Assembly: GCF_014204495.1 (NCBI RefSeq) | Contig: NZ_JACHLN010000002.1 | Span: 744,001-808,000, forward strand | Source of the DNA: Sphingomonas kyeonggiensis | GTDB taxonomy: Bacteria; Pseudomonadota; Alphaproteobacteria; Sphingomonadales; Sphingomonadaceae | Direction: 5' to 3' | DNA: 64,000 nucleotides | Part shown: positions 8,382-16,946 of the stretch, in pieces | How the letters are laid out: the number at the start of each line of letters is the position of its first letter | Position numbering within the stretch: position 1 is the stretch's first letter | Position numbers and translations under genes: made by a program | The notes under the pieces: model-generated | The model's input: the letters and a program-made list of their open reading frames with translations, nothing else | Database searches by the model: none | What the model was told of the DNA's origin: nothing

Positions 8382-8606
8382 ATGGCACGCCCGTTTTTCC
8401 GCCGCCGCAAGAGCTGCCCCTTCTCCGCGAAGGACGCTCCCCGGATCGATTACAAGGACGTCCGTCTGCTCCAGGGCTTCGTCTCTGAGCGCGGCAAGAT
8501 CGTCCCGTCGCGCATCACCTCGGTGAGCGCCAAGAAGCAGCGCGAGCTGGCCCAGGCCATCAAGCGCGCCCGTCACCTGGGCCTGCTGCCCTACATCGTT
8601 AAGTAA
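8382..8606 (+). CDS. rpsR: 30S ribosomal protein S18
   Basis: A 74-residue basic protein, the rRNA-binding partner of S6. Typical elements are the N-terminal [12 protein letters not shown], the middle [25 protein letters not shown] and the C-terminal [37 protein letters not shown] before the ATG is a strong ribosome binding site. Second gene of the operon, with 14 bases to rplI. Confidence 0.98.
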   Translation: MARPFFRRRKSCPFSAKDAPRIDYKDVRLLQGFVSERGKIVPSRITSVSAKKQRELAQAIKRARHLGLLPYIVK

Positions 8607-8620
8607 GGGAGGCTCGACCC

Positions 8621-9238
8621 ATGGAAGTCATTCTGCTTGAGCGCGTCGAGAAGCTCGGCGCCATCGGCGACGTGGTGAAGGTCAAGGACGGGTTCGCCCG
8701 CAACTACCTGCTCCCGAACAAGAAGGCGCTCCGCTCGAACGCCGCCAACCGCAAGGTCTTCGAGGCCAACCGCGCGCGCATCGAGGCCGACAACGCCGCT
8801 CGCCGCACCGACGCCGAGAAGGAAGCCGGCACGTTCAACGACGTGTCCGTCACCCTGATCCGCCAGGCTTCGAACACCGGCCAGCTCTATGGTTCGGTTG
8901 CGGTGCGCGACCTGGTCGAGGCGCTCGTCGCCGACGGCCACAAGGTCACCAAGTCGCAGGTCGTCCTCGACAAGCCGATCAAGGCGATCGGCGTGTACGA
9001 AGTGCGCGTGCAGCTGCACCCGGAAGTGTCGGTGACCATCAAGGTCAACGTTGCGCGTTCGCCGGAAGAGGCCGACATGCAGGCGCAGGGCGTCGACGTG
9101 ATGGCCCAGATGTTCGAGGAAGGCCGTGACACCACGGGCTTCGTCGAGGATTATGATCCCAACGCCGAGCCGGGCGCGACCGCCGAGGTCCGCGAGGAGG
9201 CTCCGGCCGCCGACGAAGGCGAGACCGCCGAGGGCTGA
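8621..9238 (+). CDS. rplI: 50S ribosomal protein L9
   Basis: A 205-residue large-subunit protein. The N-terminal signature MEVILLERVEKLGAIGDVV and the GFARNYLLPNKKAL loop identify L9. The acidic C-terminal extension from about residue 150 (rich in Glu, Asp and Ala) is longer than in E. coli L9, as in other sphingomonads. Last gene of the operon; a strong intrinsic terminator follows at 9261-9296. Confidence 0.97.
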   Translation: MEVILLERVEKLGAIGDVVKVKDGFARNYLLPNKKALRSNAANRKVFEANRARIEADNAARRTDAEKEAGTFNDVSVTLIRQASNTGQLYGSVAVRDLVEALVADGHKVTKSQVVLDKPIKAIGVYEVRVQLHPEVSVTIKVNVARSPEEADMQAQGVDVMAQMFEEGRDTTGFVEDYDPNAEPGATAEVREEAPAADEGETAEG

Positions 9239-9260
9239 GCCCTTCGCAACGGTTAAGTGA

Positions 9261-9296
9261 AAGGGCCGCTCCGGGATACCGGGGCGGCCCTTTTCT
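9261..9296 (+). terminator. Intrinsic terminator after rplI
   Basis: GGGCCGCTCCGG (9263-9274) pairs with CCGGGGCGGCCC (9279-9290), with one G-T wobble and a four-base loop, and is followed by TTTTCTTG. It ends the ribosomal operon. Confidence 0.9.
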
Positions 9297-9408
9297 TGTG
9301 CGACCCTCCGGGGGAATTGGGGGAGGGATTCGAAACTTCAGGCTATTCGCGGCCGAAACCAAGTAAATCGCGGCTCCCCGCCAGCATCGGGGAGGAAAAC
9401 CGGCCCGG

Positions 9409-9486
9409 TCAGGGGCAAGATACACAGGCGCCGATCACCGCCGCGAGCGGGATGAGGGCCAATACCACTGGCAGAACCTTGTTCAT
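9409..9486 (-). CDS. Possible 25-residue lipoprotein-like peptide
   Basis: On the minus strand, ATG 9486 opens a short frame encoding MNKVLPVVLALIPLAAVIGACVSCP before a TGA. The pattern is a lysine, a hydrophobic core, then a Gly-Ala-Cys lipobox-like end, as in very short lipoproteins such as entericidins. Only a weak AAAGG, about 13 bases upstream, could serve as ribosome binding site. It is the only coding candidate in the 367-base gap between rplI and the first CAP gene; the rest of the gap shows no gene. A chance frame is quite possible. Confidence 0.3.
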   Translation of the reverse strand: MNKVLPVVLALIPLAAVIGACVSCP

Positions 9487-9605
9487 CGCAACCCGAACCT
9501 TTGTTGTCGCTCGGGGTATGAAACGAGCCCAGTCGAGCAAGGTTGCAGCGCGCGTTAATCTTTTGTTCGGAGACCATTCATCCCGCCCTGCTCTATAGGC
9601 AGGCG

Positions 9606-10226
9606 ATGCTGCCGTTCCTGCCCCTCGCCCTGACGCTGGCCGTACCCGAGCCCGCCCCCGCCCAACCCCAGGCCGGGCTGGAGGCCGCGGTGCTCGCCGA
9701 GATCAACTTCGCGCGCACCCACCCCCGCGACTATGCCGAGCGGCTCCGCGAATACCGGAAGTACTTCAAGGGCAAGATCGTCTGGTACCCGGGCAACCCC
9801 GACGGGCTGCGCACCGAGGAAGGCACCCGCGCCGTGGACGAGGCGATCCGCTTCCTCGAACGCCAGACGCCGCTGGAGCCGATCGCCCCCGCCCCGCTGC
9901 TCGCCCGCGCCGCGCGCGACCATGTCCGCGAACAGGGCCCGCGCGGCGGCACCGGCCATTATTCCGCCGACGGCGCCGATCCGCGCGACCGGGTGCAGAA
10001 GCGCGGCGGCGGCCCCTATGTGGCGGAAGTCATCACCTATGGCCCACCGAGCGCCCGCGAAGTGGTCCGCCAGCTGATCGTCGACGACGCCGTGCCGGGG
10101 CGCGGGCACCGCAAGACGCTCTACGCCGCCGAGATGCGCTATGCCGGCGTCGCCTGCGGCCCGCACAATGGCTACCGGACGATGTGCGTCGCCGACCTGG
10201 GCCGCAAGCCGGACGGCCAGCCCTGA
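9606..10226 (+). CDS. CAP-domain (SCP/PR1-like) secreted protein, copy 1
   Basis: A 206-residue protein from ATG 9606, where a short signal peptide begins (MLPFLPLALTLAVPEPAPAQ). The CAP fold is recognisable from EINFARTHPRDYAERL near the mature N-terminus, ARAARDHVREQG, the GHYSADG segment, and GRGHRKTLYAAEMRYAGVACG near the end. Bacterial CAP proteins are mostly of unknown function; some act on or bind the envelope. The next gene encodes a close paralogue, so the pair arose by tandem duplication. Confidence 0.82.
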   Translation: MLPFLPLALTLAVPEPAPAQPQAGLEAAVLAEINFARTHPRDYAERLREYRKYFKGKIVWYPGNPDGLRTEEGTRAVDEAIRFLERQTPLEPIAPAPLLARAARDHVREQGPRGGTGHYSADGADPRDRVQKRGGGPYVAEVITYGPPSAREVVRQLIVDDAVPGRGHRKTLYAAEMRYAGVACGPHNGYRTMCVADLGRKPDGQP

Positions 10227-10257
10227 CCCCGGCGTAACAAGCGGCACGGCAGAGAAA

Positions 10258-10290
10258 CCCTGGGCCCCGGCTTTCACCGGGGAACTGCCA
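10258..10290. repeat. Short CCCCGG-CCGGGG palindrome of the GGGGAACTG family
   Basis: GCCCCGGCTTTCACCGGGGAACTG, slightly imperfect, lies between the two CAP genes. Related copies are at about 11341-11363 and at 27474-27497. It may act as a weak terminator, but no T-tract follows. The rest of 10227-10416 shows no gene; the end nearest the second CAP gene should carry its promoter. Confidence 0.55.
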
Positions 10291-10416
10291 GATCAACCGC
10301 CCCCTAAGGTTAACTCCCGAATATCCGCTTGCCTTCTCAGCCGGTTAAGCGGAATGCGCTACCGGTGACACAACGGACGGGCGCGGGGCCCGGACCGGCT
10401 CCGGGGGGAGCTCTAC

Positions 10417-11133
10417 GTGACTGCCAAGGGCCGACTGACCGCCGCGCTGGGCGCGTGCGCCATGTTCTTCGCCGGCGCCACCGCCCAGGCGGGCGAGCGC
10501 GCCACCACCGTCTCGCGGCTCGAGCGCGACGTGCTCACCGAGATCAACTATGCCCGCCAGCATCCGCAGGACTATGCCGAGACGCTGCGCGACTATCGCC
10601 GCTATTTCGACGGCCGCGTGCTGTTCCTGCCCGGCGATCCCAATGGCGTTATCACCAATGAAGGGCTCGACGCGGTGGACGAGGCGATCGACTTCCTCGA
10701 GCGCCAGGAACCCCTGCCCCCGCTCAGCCGCGGCGACCTGCTGGTACTCGCCGCGCAGGACCATGCCGACGACCAGGGGATGAGCGGCGCGAGCGGCCAT
10801 GTCTCGCGCAACGGGATGAGCCCGGGCGACCGGGTGAAGCGGCGCGGCGGCGACATCTATGTCGGCGAAGGCATCTGGTACGGCAACGGCGACGCCGGCG
10901 CGGTGGTGCGCAGCCTGATCGTCGACGACGGGGTGCGCTCGCGCGGGCACCGGGCGCTGCTGTTCCAGGCGGACTTCCGCTTCGCCGGCGTCGGCTGCGG
11001 CACGCATCGCCGCTTCGGCAATATCTGCGTGGTCGATTTCAGCGGCACCGCCGACGGCTCGCCGGTGGTGCCGGGCTGGGCCAAGGCGCGCGGCGGGCAG
11101 GTGTTCCGGATGCGGGATACCACCAAGCGCTGA
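10417..11133 (+). CDS. CAP-domain (SCP/PR1-like) secreted protein, copy 2
   Basis: A 238-residue paralogue of the preceding gene. The start is GTG 10417, directly after a strong GGGGGGAGCTCTAC ribosome binding site, opening a signal peptide ending at AQAGE. It has the same CAP landmarks: EINYARQHPQDYAETL, LAAQDHADDQG, SGHVSRNGMSPGDRVKRRGGD, GEGIWYG, and SRGHRALLFQADFRFAGVGCG. Unlike copy 1 it keeps the GEGIW segment, where copy 1 reads AEVITYG, so the two have diverged around the putative active cleft. It has its own downstream terminator. Confidence 0.82.
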   Translation: MTAKGRLTAALGACAMFFAGATAQAGERATTVSRLERDVLTEINYARQHPQDYAETLRDYRRYFDGRVLFLPGDPNGVITNEGLDAVDEAIDFLERQEPLPPLSRGDLLVLAAQDHADDQGMSGASGHVSRNGMSPGDRVKRRGGDIYVGEGIWYGNGDAGAVVRSLIVDDGVRSRGHRALLFQADFRFAGVGCGTHRRFGNICVVDFSGTADGSPVVPGWAKARGGQVFRMRDTTKR

Positions 11134-11167
11134 GGGCGCAAAAGCTTAGACATCGCCTCTCTTTGCT

Positions 11168-11315
11168 CCCCTCCCTGCAAGGGAGGGGTTGGGGGTGGGT
11201 TGCGGCCCCGGTCTTCCGGGGACGCCCAGCGAGACGGTAGCCGTGAAAAGAAAAGGCCGGGCATCGAGCCCGGCCTTTTCTAACCCACCCCTAGCCCCTC
11301 CCTTGCAGGGAGGGG
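11168..11315. repeat. Inverted pair of CCCCTCCC hairpins flanking a bidirectional terminator
   Basis: Two near-identical palindromes, at 11168-11188 and 11295-11315 (CCCCTCCC, short loop, GGGAGGGG), are arranged as inverted copies together with their flanks (GGGGTGGGT and ACCCACCCC). Between them, 11251-11279 is a perfect 12-bp stem with a five-base loop (AAAAGGCCGGGC and its complement) ending in TTTT in both directions, a good terminator for the CAP gene. The same hairpin family is found inside mutL at 13175-13290. Confidence 0.8.
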
Positions 11316-11404
11316 AATTTGAAGGATGACAGACCCGGCCCCGGCCTTCGCCGGGGAACAAGGTAGATTGCCAGATGCCCCCATATCGGTGAGGATCGCG
11401 CGCG

Positions 11405-11692
11405 ATGGGGTATCTCGTGCTTTTCCTCGCCGGCGCCTTGCTCTGCAACGCGATCCCGCACCTTGCCGCCGGCCTGCGCGGGGAGCCCTTTCCCACCCCC
11501 TTTGCCCGGCCGCGCGGTGTGGGACTCTCCTCGCCGCTGATGAACTTCTACTGGGGCACCGCGAACCTGCTGATCGGGATCTCGGCGCTGCTCAGCTACT
11601 CGCTGCACGACTATGGCGTGTGGCCGGTGATCGCCGGCTGGCTGGTGCTGGGCAGCTATTGCGCCTGGCATTTCGGGAAAGTGCGGCGGTAG
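11405..11692 (+). CDS. Small integral membrane protein
   Basis: A 95-residue protein starting at ATG 11405. Three hydrophobic segments are visible: residues 2-20 (YLVLFLAGALLCNAIPHL), about 50-67 (GTANLLIGISALLSYSL), and about 70-87 (GVWPVIAGWLVLGSYCAW). The loop carries FARPRGVGLSSPLMN. No catalytic motif and no recognised family. It converges on the minus-strand gene that ends at 11700, with only seven bases between the stop codons. Confidence 0.7.
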   Translation: MGYLVLFLAGALLCNAIPHLAAGLRGEPFPTPFARPRGVGLSSPLMNFYWGTANLLIGISALLSYSLHDYGVWPVIAGWLVLGSYCAWHFGKVRR

Positions 11693-11699
11693 GGCGCAA

Positions 11700-12497
11700 T
11701 CAATCCGGAGCCGCCCAATTCTGCGGCTCGAAGGGAATTGCACCAGTCGCGGTGAGCGAGGCATGCACGCCATCGGCATAGCGATGGGCGAATGCCTCGC
11801 GCTCGCCCCGCGGACGAGCGAAATAGCGATCCCGCAGCATCGAGAAATCCTCGCCCTGTGCCGCCGGCGTCTCCACCTTTTCCAGCCAGTCGAACCAATG
11901 CCCGACCTCGTGCGGCACCGTGCGATAGAGCTGGGTGGCTCTTGCCGACTCCGGCGTGACGCGAATGATATAGCGATTGCCCGACCGTTCGACGCCATGG
12001 CCGTCCGCCTCGAGACGAGCCAGCTCGGCCTGGTCATCCAGCGCCAGCCCGGTTGGCCAAGTGAAGTGATGGCCCTGCTCGATGGCGTCGAGCAGGAGCA
12101 TAGGGCCGTCCGCGACCACCCTGCCGCGGGCCGTGACGATCTCTCCGAAGTAGAAGAGCCGGCCCCAGCTCGGATTCAGAAGGCTCTGCTTCCGGCTAGG
12201 CTGGCGGAAGACGATCGTCCTGATACCCGCCCAATCGGACTGCGGGATACGCTCAAGCAGGCGGATCACATCGCCGATCGTACAAGGATGCAGCCAGTTC
12301 GCCCGCAACTCCTCGACAACGAAGCGGATTTCCCCCGATCCGACGCGCCACTGGGCCGCGACATGCGCACCGATCCGCTCGATCGGTGAGATCAGGCGCC
12401 CCGGATTGGGCACGACCATGCGGTTGTCCTGCCCATGGCCCTGGCTGGCCGTGCCGATGTTGCGGTTCCGGCGCGCTGGGTTGAAGCCCGGCCGCAT
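11700..12497 (-). CDS. Putative zincin metallopeptidase-like protein coupled to mutL
   Basis: The family is not recognised; 265 residues from ATG 12497. The start is chosen because it overlaps the mutL stop as TGATG, a translational coupling arrangement. HEVGH at residues 196-200, in the context VPHEVGHWFDWLEKV, matches the zinc-binding HExxH motif, and the downstream EREAFAHRYAD segment (about 231-241) offers a Glu that could be the third ligand, as in gluzincins. There is no signal peptide, so the protein is probably cytoplasmic. The upstream 150 residues have no recognised domain. The metallopeptidase role is inferred from the motif alone. Confidence 0.68.
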   Translation of the reverse strand: MRPGFNPARRNRNIGTASQGHGQDNRMVVPNPGRLISPIERIGAHVAAQWRVGSGEIRFVVEELRANWLHPCTIGDVIRLLERIPQSDWAGIRTIVFRQPSRKQSLLNPSWGRLFYFGEIVTARGRVVADGPMLLLDAIEQGHHFTWPTGLALDDQAELARLEADGHGVERSGNRYIIRVTPESARATQLYRTVPHEVGHWFDWLEKVETPAAQGEDFSMLRDRYFARPRGEREAFAHRYADGVHASLTATGAIPFEPQNWAAPD

Positions 12498-14332
12498 CAC
12501 TTCCGCCCGAACAGCTTCTCGATATCCCCATGCGCCAGCTTCACCCAGGTCGGGCGGCCGTGGTTGCACTGGCCCGAATGCGGGGTGACTTCCATCTCGC
12601 GGAGCAGCGCGTTCATCTCGGCGACCGAGAGCACCCGCCCTGCCCGCACCGAGCCGTGGCAGGCCATGGTCGCGGCGACATGGTCGAGCTTTTCCTTGAG
12701 GCTGAGCGCTTCATCGAAGCTGGCCAGCTCGTCGGCGAGATCGGTGACCAAGGCGTGGACATCGCCCTTGCCGAGCGCGGCAGGGACGGCGCGGACCAGC
12801 ACGGCGTGCGGGCCGAAGCGCTCGATGTCGAGGCCGAAGTCGGAGAGCTCGCCGGCGCGGGCCTCGAGCCGGTCGCAGCCGGGTTCGTCGAGTTCGACGA
12901 CTTCGGGGACGAGCAGGCCCTGGCTGGCGACACCGCCTTCGGACATCGCCCGGCGCATCCGCTCGAGGACGAGGCGTTCGTGCGCGGCGTGCTGGTCGAC
13001 CAGGACCAGGCCGTCCTCGGCTTCGGCGACGATATAGGTCTTGGCGACCTGGCCACGCGCGACGCCGAGCGGATGCTGGACGCTTTGCGGCACCGGCGCG
13101 ATGGCCGGCTCGGCGCGAGCGAGCGGCGGCGGAGCGCTGAAGCTGGGGCGGCGGTCGGAGACATAGCCATATCTAAGCCCCTCCCCTTCAGGGGAGGGGT
13201 TTGGGGTGGGGCCTGTCCACAAATCCAGAGCCGGGCTCGGTGAGACGGCACTGCCCCACCCCAACCCCTCCCCCGAGGGGGAGGGGCTAGCAGGAGCCTC
13301 GCTGGTCCACATCCCCAGCGCCGCTTCGCTCGGGCGCTGGACGCTGCGGTGGCCGGCCTCGTCGAGCGCACGGCGCAGGCCCGAGACGATCATCCCGCGC
13401 ACCAGTGCCGGATCGCGGAAGCGAACCTCGGTCTTGGCGGGGTGGACGTTGACGTCGACCTGGTCGGGCGGGACGTCGAGGAACAGCGCGACCACCGGAT
13501 GCCGGTCGCGCGCCAGCATCTCGGCATAGGCGCCGCGCAGGGCGCCGATCAGCAGGCGATCCTTCACCGGGCGGCCGTTGACGAAGAGATATTGGTGATC
13601 GGCGACGCCGCGATTGAAGGTCGGCAGGCCGGCGACGCCGCCCAGCACCAGCCCTTCGCGCTCGAAATCCACCGCGACGCTGTTCTCCGCCAGCGCCCGG
13701 TCGGTCAGGCCGGCGACGCGCTCGGGGCCGCTCTCATTGCCCTGGACATGGAACGCCTTGCGCCCGTCATGCTCGACCGAGAAGGCGATATCGGGCCGCG
13801 CCATCGCCAGCCGCTTCATCACATCGAGGCTGGCGGCATATTCGGCGCGCGGCGAGCGCAGGAACTTGCGGCGGGCGGGCACGCGGGCGAACAGGCTCTC
13901 GACTCGGATCCGGGTGCCCGGCGGCAGTGCGGCGGGGCCTTCGGAGACGACTTCGCCATTATCGACGATCCGGTGCCACCCCTCGGCGCCGCGCACCCGG
14001 CTTTCGAGCGACATGCGCGCGACGCTGGCGATCGAGGGCAACGCCTCGCCCCGGAAACCCAACGTCGTGACCTGATCGATCTCGTCATCGGGCAGCTTGG
14101 AGGTGGCGTGCCGCTCCAGCGCGAGCGCCATTTCGGGCGGCGACATGCCGCATCCGTCGTCGGTGACTTCGATCAGATCGGTGCCGCCACCGGATAGCTT
14201 GACGGCGATCCGGGTCGCCCCGGCGTCGATGGCGTTTTCGACCAGTTCTTTCAGCGCGCTGGCGGGGCGTTCGACCACTTCGCCTGCAGCAATCCGGTTG
14301 ACAAGATGTTCGGGTAGACGGCGTATTGACAT
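12497..14332 (-). CDS. mutL: DNA mismatch repair protein MutL (endonuclease type)
   Basis: MutL couples MutS mismatch recognition to strand incision. The start is ATG 14332 (MSIRRLPEH), giving 611 residues. The GHKL ATPase domain shows ELVENAIDAGAT, DDGCGM and TLGFRGEAL. The C-terminal domain carries DQHAAHERLVLE, the DQHA(X)2E(X)4E endonuclease signature, plus ACHGSVRAG and CNHGRPT, as in MutL proteins of bacteria lacking MutH. Residues about 348-386, in the linker, are encoded by a palindromic repeat (13175-13290) and give low-complexity Pro-Ser-Gly sequence. It is divergent from mreB and coupled by TGATG to the downstream HExxH gene. Confidence 0.96.
   Translation of the reverse strand: MSIRRLPEHLVNRIAAGEVVERPASALKELVENAIDAGATRIAVKLSGGGTDLIEVTDDGCGMSPPEMALALERHATSKLPDDEIDQVTTLGFRGEALPSIASVARMSLESRVRGAEGWHRIVDNGEVVSEGPAALPPGTRIRVESLFARVPARRKFLRSPRAEYAASLDVMKRLAMARPDIAFSVEHDGRKAFHVQGNESGPERVAGLTDRALAENSVAVDFEREGLVLGGVAGLPTFNRGVADHQYLFVNGRPVKDRLLIGALRGAYAEMLARDRHPVVALFLDVPPDQVDVNVHPAKTEVRFRDPALVRGMIVSGLRRALDEAGHRSVQRPSEAALGMWTSEAPASPSPSGEGLGWGSAVSPSPALDLWTGPTPNPSPEGEGLRYGYVSDRRPSFSAPPPLARAEPAIAPVPQSVQHPLGVARGQVAKTYIVAEAEDGLVLVDQHAAHERLVLERMRRAMSEGGVASQGLLVPEVVELDEPGCDRLEARAGELSDFGLDIERFGPHAVLVRAVPAALGKGDVHALVTDLADELASFDEALSLKEKLDHVAATMACHGSVRAGRVLSVAEMNALLREMEVTPHSGQCNHGRPTWVKLAHGDIEKLFGRK
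13175..13290. repeat. REP-like inverted repeat inserted in frame within mutL
   Basis: Two hairpins, CCCCTCCCC-loop-GGGGAGGGG at 13179-13200 and CCCCTCCCCC-loop-GGGGGAGGGG at 13266-13287, face each other as inverted copies with conserved flanks (GGGGTGGGGC and GCCCCACCCC). The layout matches the intergenic block at 11168-11315. On the mutL strand it is translated as two Pro-Ser-Glu-Gly-rich stretches (SPSPSGEGLGWG and NPSPEGEGL) with no stop codon. Confidence 0.85.
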
Positions 14333-14480
14333 GGTCGTTGCTCTAGCCCAAGCGACGGCATCCCGCGACCCCAACCGCACCGCACCAGGCCGGATTCTTC
14401 AGTCCGTCCCGGAAGGGGCCGGACTAGATTTTTTTGAAGAGCTGCGCGGCGGGCGCCCGCGCCGCAGGACGGAACCATAG

Positions 14481-15521
<1,041 letters not shown>

Positions 15522-15537
15522 GCGAGGATAAGGGGAG

Positions 15538-16437
15538 ATGGCGCCGCCACGCAACCGGCGCCCGGGTTTTTCGCGGCGGGCGCAATACGGGCTCTTCCTC
15601 GGCTATGTGGGCGCGGTCGGCGGCATGCTGATCGGCGTGGCCTTGCTGCTGCTCTCGACGTTCAACCCGCCGGCCTTCGCGGCGGTGCGCGGCTTCTTCT
15701 CGGAGATCACCACGCCCGTCGCCAGTGGCCTCACCTGGGTGCGCACCAGCGTGGCCGGGGTGCCCGGCGGCGTCTCCAGCTACTGGAACGTGCGCGGCGA
15801 GAACGCGCGGCTGAAGAAGCAGATGGCGGATGACGCGCTGCTGGTCGATCGCGCGCGCACGCTCAACCAGGAGAATCGCCACCTGCGCGAGATGCTCAAG
15901 CTGCGCGACGTCTCCACCGATGCGGTGGCGGTGGCGCGGCTGGTGGCGAGCTCGATCGGCAGCACCCGCCGCTATGCCACGCTCAACGCGGGCGGCTGGC
16001 AGGGCGTGAAGTCGGGCCAGCCCGTGCGCCAGCCCGACGGGCTGATCGGCCAGGTGGTGGAAACCAGCCCGAACACCGCGCGCGTGCTGCTCATCGTCGA
16101 TTCGGAGAGCATCGTGCCGGTGCGCCGCACCCGCGACGGCCTGCCCGGCATCGCCACGGGCCGCGGCGACGGACTGCTCGACATTCGCTCGGCCAGCGTG
16201 GCGACGATGATCTTCCAGCCGGGCGATAGCTTCGTCACCTCGGGCACCGGCGGCATCTTCCCGCCGAACATCCCGGTGGCGCGGGTGATCCGCACCGCGC
16301 GCGACATCGCGGTGGCGGCGCCCTCGGCCAATCCGGACGCGCTCGACTTCGCGCTGGTCCAGCAGACCTTCCTGCCCGAGCCTACGCCTACGCCGAGCGC
16401 CTCGCCCAGCGCGAAGCCGGCGGCGCAGAAGAAATAG
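15538..16437 (+). CDS. mreC: Rod shape-determining protein MreC
   Basis: A 299-residue bitopic inner-membrane protein that links MreB to PBP2 in the periplasm. A basic cytoplasmic N-terminus is followed by a membrane helix around residues 20-42 (YGLFLGYVGAVGGMLIGVALLLL). A coiled-coil segment follows (about 80-125, including ENARLKKQMADDALL). The beta-domain carries VVETSPNTARVLLIVDSES, and the C-terminal Pro/Ser/Ala-rich tail is probably disordered. It is 16 bases downstream of mreB and two bases before the GTG of mreD. Confidence 0.95.
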   Translation: MAPPRNRRPGFSRRAQYGLFLGYVGAVGGMLIGVALLLLSTFNPPAFAAVRGFFSEITTPVASGLTWVRTSVAGVPGGVSSYWNVRGENARLKKQMADDALLVDRARTLNQENRHLREMLKLRDVSTDAVAVARLVASSIGSTRRYATLNAGGWQGVKSGQPVRQPDGLIGQVVETSPNTARVLLIVDSESIVPVRRTRDGLPGIATGRGDGLLDIRSASVATMIFQPGDSFVTSGTGGIFPPNIPVARVIRTARDIAVAAPSANPDALDFALVQQTFLPEPTPTPSASPSAKPAAQKK

Positions 16438-16439
16438 CG

Positions 16440-16946
16440 GTGACCGACTATATTCCTCTCGGCCGCAGCGAGAAGATCCCGCGCAGCGTCTGGCTGGCGC
16501 CGCTCTCGGTGGTGCTGGGATCGATGACGGTGCTGCTGCCGATCATCGCGACCGTGCCGTTCCTGCCGCCGTTCGGGCTGATGATGCTGCTCGGCTGGCG
16601 GCTGGTGCGCGGCGATGCGATGAAGGTGTGGATGCCGGTGCCGCTGGGCTTTGTCGACGACATGCTGAGCGGCCAGCCGCTGGGCAGCGCGATGGTGCTG
16701 TGGACGCTGGCGATCCTGATGGTCGACGTGCTCGACACGCGGCTGGTGTGGCGCGATTTCTGGCAGGACTGGCTGATCGCCTCGGCGGCGATCGGGCTGG
16801 TGCTGATCGGCGGGCGGCTGCTGGCGACGCCGTTCAGCGCGCATGTCGATACCGCGCTGCTGCTCCAGATCGTCGTCTCGGCGGCACTTTTTCCAGTGAT
16901 TGCCCGGTTCTGCGCATGGCTCGATCGGGATAAGAAGCGACAATAA
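16440..16946 (+). CDS. mreD: Rod shape-determining protein MreD
   Basis: A 168-residue integral membrane protein with about five hydrophobic segments. It is sequence-divergent in general but identified by position between mreC and the PBP2 gene, and by the LGFVDDMLSGQPLGS segment typical of MreD. The start is GTG 16440. Its TAA stop overlaps the ATG of mrdA (TAATG), which implies coupled translation. Confidence 0.9.
   Translation: MTDYIPLGRSEKIPRSVWLAPLSVVLGSMTVLLPIIATVPFLPPFGLMMLLGWRLVRGDAMKVWMPVPLGFVDDMLSGQPLGSAMVLWTLAILMVDVLDTRLVWRDFWQDWLIASAAIGLVLIGGRLLATPFSAHVDTALLLQIVVSAALFPVIARFCAWLDRDKKRQ

Noticed and set aside
14449..14467. Riboswitch or attenuator before mreB
   Set aside because: There is a GC-rich hairpin (CGGCGGGCGCCCGCGCCG), but it overlaps ordinary GC-rich leader sequence and matches no known regulatory RNA.
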